This document shows, in pieces, positions 34,100-46,000 of a stretch of DNA of 64,000 nucleotides (position 1 is the first letter of the stretch; every line of letters begins with the position of its first letter). Made by a program: the position numbers and the translations under genes. The DNA is from Adiantum capillus-veneris. Taxonomy: Eukaryota; Streptophyta; Polypodiopsida; Polypodiales; Pteridaceae. The DNA is taken from assembly GCA_014529385.2 (NCBI GenBank), contig CM043953.1:79038338-79102337 (forward strand), written 5' to 3'. The notes beneath the pieces are model-generated. The model worked only from the letters and a program-made list of their open reading frames with translations, was not told the DNA's origin and made no database searches.

Positions 34100-37000
34100 G
34101 GAGCTCACGCAGGTGGCCAAGGCAAGTGCAGCAGGTCGCGCAGGTGTCTAAGGCGCGCACAGACAACAGTTCGCACAAGGTGCCCCGCAACAGGTCGCGT
34201 AGTTGGGCAACTTGCGTGCAGGCAACAGGTCAGGCAGATGGGCGACGCGCACTGGCAGTTGGTTGCGTAGGCTGGCAGCTCGCAGCAGGGGCGCAAAGAC
34301 TAGGTTTCGCACGCAGATCTCTACGTGTAGAAAGTCCTGTGTTACGCGCGCCCCGGGTCACCCCCTTCTTTTTTGCATTTATCTACGCGTAGAAAGTCCT
34401 CATACCTCCTACGTTAAAATTTAAAGACTTTTAAGTTTTAAGTTAAACTTTTAAGTTTTGCCCTATGCTCAGTCCCTCACCCTAGTACCCTAGTACCCTA
34501 CCCCACATTTCTGGCTCGGGTTCGATGGATCCGCCTACCGAAGGGGAAGGGCCGGGTGTAGATAGCTACACCACCCCCAAAAAAACAACAGCTACATTTA
34601 AACGGAGAAACAGAGATATTGTACTATCACCAGGATCCTTACGAGTTGGGAAAACCTCCAGGATACATGATGAGCTAATGATGGAGAAGGTCCGGGTGAT
34701 GTTCAAATCAGAGCTAAACTATATGAGGGATGACATCAGGAAGGAAATGCACGCGAGTGTTGAGAGCTACAGGAACTCCATGTATGGAGACATGATGGGA
34801 GAACTAAGGAGAGAGATCCGGGGGATACAGAATGAGGAAATTCAGATCTTGAAAACAGAATTACGAAACCTAATCAAGGCCGAAGTAAATGTAACAGAAT
34901 GCGTTATGCAAAAGAAACTCGATGAGGCAGTAGCAAGTTTTGAAGCATGGAGAACAAATATGGAAAAGCACATGGGGGAAAAAGATACAATAATCGAGGA
35001 GCTAAAAGGAGAACTTGCGGCTTGCAAATCTGCAAATATGGAGAAGGGAGACGACCAACCTTCGGTGCTGAAGGAGCTCGAGGACATGAAGGATCAGATG
35101 AAAGCTCTACGGAAAGGAGATGAACAGAAATCGAAAACGGCATCTTCATGGGCGGAACGTCTTTTTAAGACACAAGAAAAGGTTAATGAAGCAGAGAAAT
35201 GGATTGAGGATGCGAAGAAAGGGAAGGCCCAGATGCCCGAGGCCACACCTACCTCCACCATTATTAATATGACCATTGAGGAAGAGCAGAAAAGGAAGAA
35301 TCGGGCTCTGCATGTGCGGGTCACAGGAGTCAAAGACAGAGAATGTAGATGAAGAAGTGAAGGAACTGTTACAACGCATGGGCATCACAGAGCCTACTCA
35401 CACAAGTGCATGGAGAGTGGGCAAGAAAGGAATCGATGAGAAGGGAAACGTGAAGGATAGGGCACTTATTCTCCGCTTCCCGAATATAGAAATAAGGAAA
35501 GAATTTCTAAAGAAGAGGCCAACTCTTAAGAAAACAGGTATTTTCCTGGGAGATGACCTTACATTGGCACAAGTGGCACACAGGCAAGAGTTGATGCCAG
35601 AGATCAGGGCAGCAAGAGAAAAGGGGAAAATCGCCTTTTATAGAGGAGGGAAAGTAGTGGTTCTGAAAAAGCGCTCAACATGACGGTGCGAGACCTATGG
35701 GGCGATGCTCCGGATAGCGGCGTGGAATTGTAATGGATCATATAGGCTAGATGTAGGTGCCTTTGAAGATAGCTTTAGGGACAGAGACATAGTCTTCTAC
35801 TCAGAGACACGCCAGATACTGGGACAGCTTATGCCACATGTGAAGGGTTATTTATGGGAAACAGCTGGTCGACCAGACAAGAGATCTCTACGGGGTAGCC
35901 GGCGTTCAAGAGGAGTAGCAGTCTTATTTAAAGAGGAGCTGAAACCACTACTACAGATTATCAGGAAAGATGAGCAAGCAAGGTATATGTGGGTGAGAAT
36001 GAGAGCCGAGACAGGTAGATTTCTATATATCGCTATATGCTACTTCCCTCCAAGTACATCAGTCTACTCCTCACCTAAAGGACAGTCCCCTTTCTCCATA
36101 TTGAATAATGACATATGGGAGTTCTCTAGAGGTGGAGACATCGTTCTCTTAGGAGACTTTAATGCCAAAACGGCCAACTCTCAAGCAGTATTCTATGATA
36201 CTTCTGAGGAAATGCTCAGAGAAGTGGATTTATCACAGAGGGGGCTTACTAGAAACTCACAGGATAAAGAACACACTGAATATGGGAGACACCTCATGGA
36301 GATGGCAACTATACATGGTTTGGCCATACTTAATGGTCTAGAGAATTTCCCTTTATCTGGGGGATTCACATGCTTCCCGCACAGGCATGGGGCCAGTACA
36401 GTGGATTATGTCATGACTTCACCAAGCTTTATTTCTAGTATCGAGGACTTTAAGGTGGGACCCAGACCGGTTGGGATTGCAGTGGATCGTGCTCTTTTAA
36501 CCTTATCAATCTCCTTCCAATACAATGCCTCTCAAGTACAAAGGAAGAAGACACACACAAGATATACTTTCACGCCAGAGACTGATTCAGTCTATGTGGA
36601 AAAGATCTATAATAGGATGTGGGCAGCCGAGCCAGTATATACTGTAGAGGAGATTACTTCTCAGTTAACAAAGAGACTACATGGAGCAGCACAAGAGGCA
36701 TACCCACTACTCAACCTGATCAGAAGAGAGGATCTGGGAACATGCCTCAAAACAGTTGGTATGACGAGGAATGCAGAGAGACGAAAACCCAGGTCCGGCA
36801 AGAGCTTACACTTGGGATCATCACATATAAGCAGTCTCGGATTGCTCTTCGACGTATAGTACGTCGCAAGAAAAGGGCATTTTTAGCCAAACTAGAGAAG
36901 GATTTATATCAGCTCTTCTTGAGTCAGGACTCACATGAGGCCTGGCGTTTATTTCACGAGCACTCACCACCTCCGACAATTACTTCTCCTGAGATTTGGG

Positions 37001-40000
37001 GTCAATATGTAACATCATTATATATGGTATCTGGACAGCCTCCATTACCAGATCCGCTAGAGCCATGCTGTCACAAAGTGATGACGTGGTGGACAGCAGA
37101 AACCCTAATTACTGCCAGAAACCCTAAAATTCCTGCAAACCCTAATTTCTGCCAAAAACCCTAATTTCCGGAAATCGGGGAGGCTGAAATTTTTTTTAAA
37201 AAAAAAATGGAAAATGATGAGCGACGCAAATTTCGCTTTTTCTCTACTTAAATGAGAAAGAGAGAGAGAATGCTTTTGCTTTCATGTTTTGACTCTCTGT
37301 GAGAGAGAGAGAGCAATTGCTTTTGATTTGAAGCTTTTGGGGCTCTGCTTTTGGGCATCCCTTGTAACCTTTAAATTAGTGGTGAGGACCTCACTTCTCA
37401 GGGCATCTGGACGCAGAGTCTGAGAGTGAAACCCTAACCGCTCTCTTGTACTTTGATGATTGATTAATATAAAAAGAAATACCGAAAGGGGCGCCAGTCT
37501 TTGGGGCCAATATCTCTAGGCACGGAACTCCGTCGGGCCAGTGCAAATCTATTGTGATCTGTGAATTGTTTTGAAGTGGTTATTTGGTGCTGTCGCGGTT
37601 GATTCTTGACTTGGAGTGTCCAAGTCTGTTACAGTGGTATCAGAGCATGGCCGATTTCTCTTCTACGGGAAATCCGATCCCCGAATTTTTTTTTCCGTGG
37701 CACCTATGGCTTCAGGCAATGATCAGTCGACTCCCTCTGCATTTGGAGATGCGGGCTGGGATCACAACGAAGATTCAGGTAGAGAGTATGGTCCGCCTTG
37801 GCCTACTTAGGCGGAGCGGCGAGAGATAGAGCGTCGCCAGTTGATCAGCGATGCAACAAAGATGATGCTCAATTTTGCAAAGGATCCGAAGATGGCAAAA
37901 TATATGAACCAGACCTCTTTGGAAGAGGTACAGATGGAGTGGCAGAGAACCACAACACCACTCTCGAAACCCGCTCTCAAGAAACCTTCTGCCTCCAAGA
38001 AATATACGGAGAAGGAACTGGAGAACGTGGTTGATGCACGGATTGCTCAGCTTTTCGACGTGCAAAAGAAAGACAAAAAGCACGGCAAAAAGCAAAAGAA
38101 AGGCACTGACTTCTCGGGATATTTGGGTCGTCGGTCGACATTTGACAAGGCAAAGAAATTGAAGAAGCGCGTCAAGTTTGAAGACCTACCCAGTTCTTCT
38201 TCTTCTTCTGACAGTTCTTCTAGCTCCTCGGATTAGAGCGAAGAAGACAGAAAAAAGCAAAAAGCGAAGCAAGACACAAAGCTTCGGAAAGGGCAAGAAG
38301 AAGGCTACATCTCACCCAGAGACTGACAGTTCTACTGAGGACTCGTCTACAGACAGCTCAGATTCCGATGACGGAAAGTTTTATGCGAACAAGAAGAATT
38401 TTTACAAAGCCAACCAGTATGACTTTCTCGAAGATAAAAGCAAGAAAGTCCGAGAGTTTAAGGAAGGTGGCCACTCGATCAAGTTTGATACTTTTCAGGA
38501 TACTCAGATGCTTCGAAGGCTTTGTCTTTTATATAGCAGTTTGACATCGCTTTCGCGGGAGGACGCTATTCGGAGCACTCCAAGATTCGGAGAGCTGCCT
38601 CTTACTTTAAGGGGAATGCTCGTACTTGGTGGTCCACGCTTCTATTAAGCAAGACTGTGCCAGTTACATGGCTGAAATTCAAGAGGCTTTTTATTTCTTC
38701 TTGGTTGACTCAAGAATATGAACGAGATGTACGAGCTGCTTGGAACAATCTCCGGATGACCAAGAGCGATACAGTGAATTCTTATGGTGAAAGATTCTGG
38801 AGCTCTTCTCTACCCGCCTCTTCATTCAAGAAGATCTCGTTCAAAGAACAGATTGAGCGGTTTACCTTGGGTCTACCTACAGAGATCCGAAATCACTGCT
38901 TGGAACAGAAGTCAGCTTCTATTCAGGAGTTGATGAGTCATGCGAAGCGGGGCTTTGCCATTCACTCTAGCAGTCTGACCTACCCCACAGATGAGGCCAT
39001 GACACAACGAGCCGAACAGACTTCGGGGAATGAAAGTAGAATGAAAAAGAGCAACCCAGAGAAAAAAAAGGATACACGACCCAAGCTTACTCCTGAGGAG
39101 AGAGCTCGCTTCATCAGAGAGGGGAAGTGCTTTGGATGCAGGGAACATGGACATATCTCCACGAAGTGCCTTGATAAGGCACAGAAAGAACAGAATGATA
39201 AAGACGACGACAGGTCTGAGAGTTCGAGAGCAGCTGAGGAATGTGGCAGAAAAGGCAGATAGAAAAGCAGAACTTGTACCGCATGGCGTGGGACCTGCAC
39301 CGAATCAAATGAATGAAAGTACAAACTTTGCCGTTTTTTTTGGGGCAAAGTGAAGGATCAGGAAGCTCTTTTGAAGGAGCCAAGGCCAACTTCTTTTCAC
39401 TTGGAATTGGCGGCTCAATTTGGAACTACGCCCAACAGACTGACGCCACAGGCGGAGGTAGTTCGACTGGCACCCGGATGGGATGTTGCCATTACACCGA
39501 GCATTGGCAAACTTCGTTTGCAATAACAGGGGTGTTCAGGGCACGCGAGTGACGTTCTACTCGGGATCCCTTGGTACCACAAGAACTACACCGTGGTTGA
39601 CTACTGGGCCGAGAAAGCGACTTTGATAAATGAAGGGCTTAGAGATTGTACTTGATGAACTTCAGTTTTCTTACTCATTCTTTTGGGAGAACTGAACGAT
39701 GGATAAAAGTTGAATATGTTTTGACCTGAAGAAAAGAACGCCAAGATTTTTTTCTCCACGCTCATGCCGATTGCTTTTGAGAGGGCTTGAAGATCATACC
39801 ATTGATCTGATATCTGGAAGCACGCCACCGAATCGGCCACCTTATCGTGTGAGCAGAGTACAGAATGAAAAGATTATGAACTCAGTGAAAGACCTCTTGG
39901 AAAAGGGTCTTGTCCAGCCTAGTACTTCACCGTATTGCTCTCCAGTGTTGTTGGTTTTGAAGAAAGACGGATCTTGGAGAATGTGCATCGATTATAGCAC

Positions 40001-43000
40001 TCTCAACGAAATCACCATCAAGAACAGATTTCCGATTCCTAGGATCGATGATATACTCGACAGGTTACAGGGATCCTCGTGCTTTAGCAGGATTGACTTG
40101 AAGAGTGGATATCATCAGATCAGGATAGCGCCAGGAGATGTCTACAAGACAGCTTTTCGGACGACTTTTGGGTTATTTGAGTTTTTGGTGATGCCTTTTG
40201 GCTTAACCAATGCTCCTGCGACATTTAACCGGATGATGGATAGGATTTTTCGAGAGTACAGGCTATTTGTTGGCACTTTCTTTGACGACATCATTGTTTT
40301 CTCCAAGAATGAGGCAGAACACAGAGATCATCTGCTTCAAGTCTTTCAGGCATTACGAGATCACACATTAGTGATTAATGCTAAGAAAAGTGAATTTTTC
40401 CTACCAGAGATACATTTTTTGAGACACATTGTGTCAACAGCAGGAGTGCAAATGAACCCGGCCAAGATAGAGACTATCCGTGATTGGCCCGATTTGAGGA
40501 ATGTCCATGAAGTTAGAAGCTTCTTGGGACTGTGTTCGTACTACAGGCGGTTCATACGAAAGTTTGCAGAGGTTGCTTCCCCTTTGCATACCTTGACACA
40601 GAAAGGAGTACCTTTTTCGTGGGGACCCACAGAGGTGACTGCCTTTCAAACATTGAAAGAGAAATTCACTACAGGACCAGATTTGACTTTGCCAGACTTG
40701 CAGAAGTCATTTCAAGTATTTTGTGATGCTTGTGGTCGTAGTCTGGGTACGGTCTTGATGCAAGAAGGCCATGTCATAGCTTACGAGAGCCGTTTGTTCT
40801 CTAGGCCGGAGATGACAGCACAGATCTATGGGAAAGAGCTTTTGGTGGTTATCCATGCTCTTACTCAGTGGCGGCATTACCTACTCGGAGCGGATTTTAC
40901 TGTCTTTACAGACCATCAGAGTTGGCGCTACTTCTTGTCATAGAAGCAGCTTTCGGAAAAGCAGATGCGGTGAACGAACATCTTGTCATAGTTCCACTTC
41001 CAGATTGTCCATGTGCAGGGACAGAAGAATGTGGTGGCAGATGCTTTGTCTCGAAAACCGTTGGTTCTGGCTATTTCCGCGATACATCATAGGAGCTTCG
41101 AGGATATGGTCGATCAGTGTGCCACAGATACAGATTTTGCAGATATTTTCATACGGATACGGGATGGGGAGACAGTAGCTGGATACTCCCTTCGGGAAGG
41201 CTACTTGATGAAAAAGACTATGTTGCGCGTTACACAGCCGTTGAGGGAAAAGGTTATGACTGATTGCCACTGTCCACCTTTTACGGGTCACCGTGGCATT
41301 GCTACCACCATGAAAGGGGTAGAGAGAGATTTCTTTTGGCGGAGACTGAAGAAGGATGTGGAAGAGTTCGTGCGCAGTTGCTTGGTATGCCAGAAGGTCA
41401 AGTTTGACAGGCATAAGGCACAGGGATTGTTACAGCCTTTACCCATACCCACCCGCCCCTAGGAAAATATTGAAATGGATTTCATTTTTTTTTATCTCCC
41501 GAGAATACAGAATGATCACGATGATTTTCCGATTACATGGCACGCCAGAGACGATTGTCTCCGACAGAGACCCCAGATTTATGAGTTTGTTTTGGAAGGC
41601 AATTTGGGAGAACATTGGCACGCGGTTGCAGTTCTCGTCATCGTTCCACTTGCAGACTGACGGGCAATCTGAGATTGCCAATTCAGTGGTTCTAGATTTA
41701 TTGAAGTCTTATATCTCAGATCAGAAGACTCAATGGGAAAGATATTTACCTTTGGTGGAATTTGCCTACAATAACACGATACACTCGTCGACGGGGAAGG
41801 CGCCATTTGAGATTGTTGAAGGTGCTGCAAAGGTTCCACCCTTCCTAAGCACGAAAGATAAGATCTTTGAAGCGGATGAATATACGCGAGATCTGGATAC
41901 GGCTTTTGCCAAGGTTTGCGAGACTTTGCAGAAGTCTCAAGAACGACTGAAAAAGGCAGCGGATCGCCATCGTCGCGACATGAAATTGAACGAGGATGAT
42001 TGGGTGTTCTTACGTTTAGAGAAGGCACGCCTACGAAAGAACAAGGGAAAGGAGAGGCTTTTTCCAAAGCTTAGTATGCGATACTACGACCCTTTCCAGA
42101 TTACTGAAAAGATAAATGAAGTCTCCTTCTGACTGAAACTGCCAGATACTTGGAGGATTCACAATGCATTTCATGTGAATCTCTTGAAATCTTTTAAAGG
42201 TGATGTGCCTGATGATGGGGAGCCTGATGAGCAACCCAAAGTGGAAGAAAACGAGGAGATCCTTGTTCCTGAACAGATTTTGGCACATAATGATACGAAG
42301 AAAGGTAAAGTCCGAAGGCGGTTCTTGGTTAAGTTCAAGAACTTTCCTGCATTTGATGCGAAGTGGATGGAGGAGGAGGACCTAGCAGATACTCCTCGGA
42401 TTGTGAAACTTTACCTCGATGTTTTGGTTTAGCATAGTCTACTCCAAACGGAACCCAGAATTCAGCTTGGCCGGAGATCTGGTGCAGTGGGCTGCACAAG
42501 AGGGGAGTCACTCCACTCCTTTGTCAACAGATGCCTCGATTTTGATACTAAAGTCACTGATGTCTCTTTGAGCTTCAGGGATACTGAGAGCTGACAGTAT
42601 TCTGCTGGATGACTTTATGAAATGGAATTCCTGATTATGATACTGATTTGTTCTTGACTTCTTGTGAGTGCAAGAACTGATAGCCGAAATGATTGCAGCA
42701 TTTTGGTCTGATTGATCTCGAATAGACATGGTTGCAATAGGGGTTAGTCAATCGGACATCGTTGTGGCCCCGATTGGACCTAGATGTGATTGCTAGCTAC
42801 ATTGCCGATAAATCATGGTCTAAGATCCGAATGAATGTTGAATGTCATGTGATGTCCTGTGATGTTGTGTGATGTGACTGTCGATTTTGTACATGTGCTA
42901 GATGTGTGTTCCTAGTACGTAGGTACTAACAGTCAGTGTCTGCTAAGACGGTTTATGGCTTTTGTCGGTTTTGCAGGCGTAATCGCGGTCGATTACAATG

Positions 43001-46000
43001 CTTTCAAGAGGGGGGTATGTCACAAAGTGATGACGTGGCGGACAGCAGAAACCCTAAAATTCTTGCAAACCCTAATTTCTGCCAGAAACCCTAATTTCCG
43101 GAAATCGGGGAGGTTGAAATTTAAAAAAAAAAATAAAATGGAAAATGATGAGCAACGCAAATTTCGCTTTTTCTCTACTTAAATGAGAAAGAGAGAGAGA
43201 ATGCTTTTGCTTTCATGTTTTGACTCTCTGTGAGAGAGAGAGAGCAATTGCTTTTGATTTGAAGCTTTTGGGGCTCTGCTTTTGGGCATCCCTTGTAACC
43301 TTTAAATTAGTGGTGAGGACCTCACTTCTCAGGGCATCTGGACGCAGAGTCTGAGATTGAAACCCTAACCGCTCTCTTGTACTTTGATGATTGATTAATA
43401 TAAAAAGAAATACCGAAAGGGGCGCCAGTCTTTGGGGCCAATATCTCTAGGCACGGAACTCCGCCGGGCCAGTGCAAATCTATTGTGATCTGTGAATTGT
43501 TTTGAAGTGGTTATTTGGTGCTGTCGCGGTTGATTCTTGACTTGGAGTGTCCAAGTCTGTTACACATGCCCTGCTACTAGTACTTTCTTTACTACGGAAA
43601 TGGTGAAAAAAGTCATTGATAAGATGAAGACAAGAAGAGCATATGATCATGATGGTTTAGTAGCAGAACATCTGATCCATGCCAGGGATCTACTTTCAGA
43701 AGTTCTTGCTCGTCTGTTTAATCGGGTCATGTGTGAAGGATTACTTGAATCTTGGAAATTATCTAATATCGTACCTATTTTCAAGTTAGGGAATCCTATG
43801 ATACCCGGGAACTACCATACCATTATGGTAGGTCACACATTGACCCGATTGTATGCATCCATTCTTGAACAAAAATTGAGTAGATGGGCAGAGAATGAGG
43901 GCATAAGGGCAACAGGACAAGCGGGATTCAGGAGGGGTTATTCCACTTTAGATCATATTCTTACGGTCAGAGCAAGCAGGAGAAGGATGTATTGTTGCTC
44001 TGTGGATTTTCAGAAAGCTTTTGATACAGTACCAAGGGCCAGATTGATGCGCAAGATGCAAGAGTTAGGGGTCCCCAAAGAGATTATTTGGGGGATCATG
44101 GCCTTATACTGGTCAGTAACTGGTTATGTACGTACTCCAGAAGGGGATTCCGACATTGTTCATTCCACCATTGGAGTAAAGCAGGGATGCCCACTGTCCC
44201 CTACTTTATTTGGTATGTACATAGATGAGGTATCATATTACATTGATAGAGAGGGTGACAGAGGTGCTCAACTTGTAGGGTCATGGATCCCTTTGTTGTT
44301 GTATGCAGATGATATTGTATTGATAGTAGAATCACCAGATGGAATGCAGAGGCAGCTAGATGCATTACATAAATTCGCGGAGGACAGTGGATTGTCGGTA
44401 AACTTGGGTAAAACCAAAGTTATGGTGTTTAACACCACACCGCAGTGGGTTAGGAGATCGGCACCTACATTTGCATATGGCCAAGATACAGTAGAGTACA
44501 CAGATGCATACACATACCTTGGTGTGGTATTTGCAGGACCGAACTTTACTCTTAAGAAAGCAGCGGATGCTAGATTGTCCAGAGCCTCTGCGGCCTTGGG
44601 AGGGTTGGAGAGGATGTGTTCACAAGTGCAGTTTCAGGAACCACGAACAAAACTTTGGCTCTTTGATACTGTGGTGGCTTCGGCTATGCTTTATGGGGTC
44701 CAGATTTGAGGACCATCTGTGGATCAGGATAATTGGAAGTCAATGGAGAGACCTTTGGTATCTATGATTTCCCGAATGATTAGAGCCAAGGCCTCCATAC
44801 CACACACGATTACCCGAGCGGAACTAGCTGCCCCTCCGATAGAAATCGAAGCTCTTACCAGATCAGTGTCCTTTATACATGGTTTGTGGGATACAAATAA
44901 TTGCCGAAATACTAGACTGGCCCTCGAATCCTCTCGACAATTAGCAATGAAAGGGGATACATCATGCTGGTATGCGCAACTGTCCTCGTGGTTTCAGAGA
45001 CACGGGTTCAGTATGGAAAGATTACCCACCCTTCCAATACTCTCTTGAGGCTCCATCACTGGCAATTACACGAACGGAGATTAATAAAATCATCCGTCAG
45101 GATCTTATACAGTTGGATACTAAGAGGACATGGGTAGACTCTACACAAGAATTGGGCACGAAGATGGCCGACCACAAAGAAAACTTCCTACAGCTATCTG
45201 AAGGTGGATTTGTGATTCGCCCGAGCTACATTGTCTCATGGTGGGAGATGTACTATTGGTCAGATTTGTACATCCTCACACCAGCTGGAAATTGAATTTG
45301 GCAGATTTAGGGGAATCCCACCTGAGAGCAAAATTTGCAAGTTATGCGGAATGGAGCTGGAGACAGAATTACACTACATATGCCATTGCACCGTATACTA
45401 TGAGATACGTGGGCGTTTCCATTGCCTATTTAAAGAAGGCTTTGGACCTCTAGATAGAGTCATGCAATACCAAGATCAAAGATGCTTAGGCTTGTACCTA
45501 TTGGAACTACATCGGCACAGGGATAATCTAATGAGAAGACAAAGAGCACTACAGCCTCAGAGGCAGATCACAGATTTCTTCGGATCGAGAGAAACAGGAG
45601 TGGAAGGAGAAGCAAGAGGCCAGCAGCCAGCACAAAGGAGTACCCACATTCATACCAAAGGCACCCTCATTGACAGGGCGATTGAGCTTAGGAAATCGAG
45701 ACGATCACGACCGAGATGCAGAAGCACACTTCACCGGAGGAGACTACAACAAAGGATTACAAGCATTCTAGCCAGACACCCAGAATGCTCCTAAGAAGTT
45801 TATTTAATACTTTGTATTTAGTTTTTCACATTTATTTTCACACTTTTCACACTTAGTACTTTAGTACTAAGGTACCCAGACATTGTAACAGATTCATTAC
45901 TTTTGTATCAGCTTGGTCTCATAGGTCATTCTGGCCTTTTGAAGACGTTAATATAACATTTCATTTCATTTCATTTCTCCCTCCCCGTGTGTTTCAATAC

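Larger units (their letters stand above)
37069..43564 (+). mobile_element. gypsy-5: complete Ty3/gypsy chromovirus nested in LINE-B, TSD CATGC
   Basis: A 6.5-kb element with LTRs 37069-37633 and 43018-43564 (TG..CA ends). It has an iMet primer site (37635-37646), a polypurine tract (CAAGAGGGGGGTA, about 43004-43017) and the 5-bp target duplication CATGC on both sides (37064-37068, 43565-43569). LTRs differ by only about six substitutions plus a short duplication and length changes in A/T runs, so it is young. Gag, protease, RT/RNase H, integrase and chromodomain occur in the chromovirus order. Frameshifts in gag, a damaged protease and a deletion in the integrase core make it non-autonomous. 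Confidence 0.96.
34098..45978 (+). mobile_element. LINE-B: near full-length non-LTR retrotransposon, split by gypsy-5
   Basis: 5' leader (34098-34524), ORF1 (34525-35683), ORF2 with AP-type endonuclease (35684-37068), reverse transcriptase and C-terminal domain (43570-45794), 3' UTR with hairpin (45915-45946) and ATTTC tail (to about 45977). Gypsy-5 (37069-43564) with its 5-bp duplication interrupts ORF2 between the endonuclease and RT. Without it the LINE is about 5.4 kb. A few frameshifts make it inactive. It lies in sense orientation in intron 2 of host gene 1. Confidence 0.93.
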
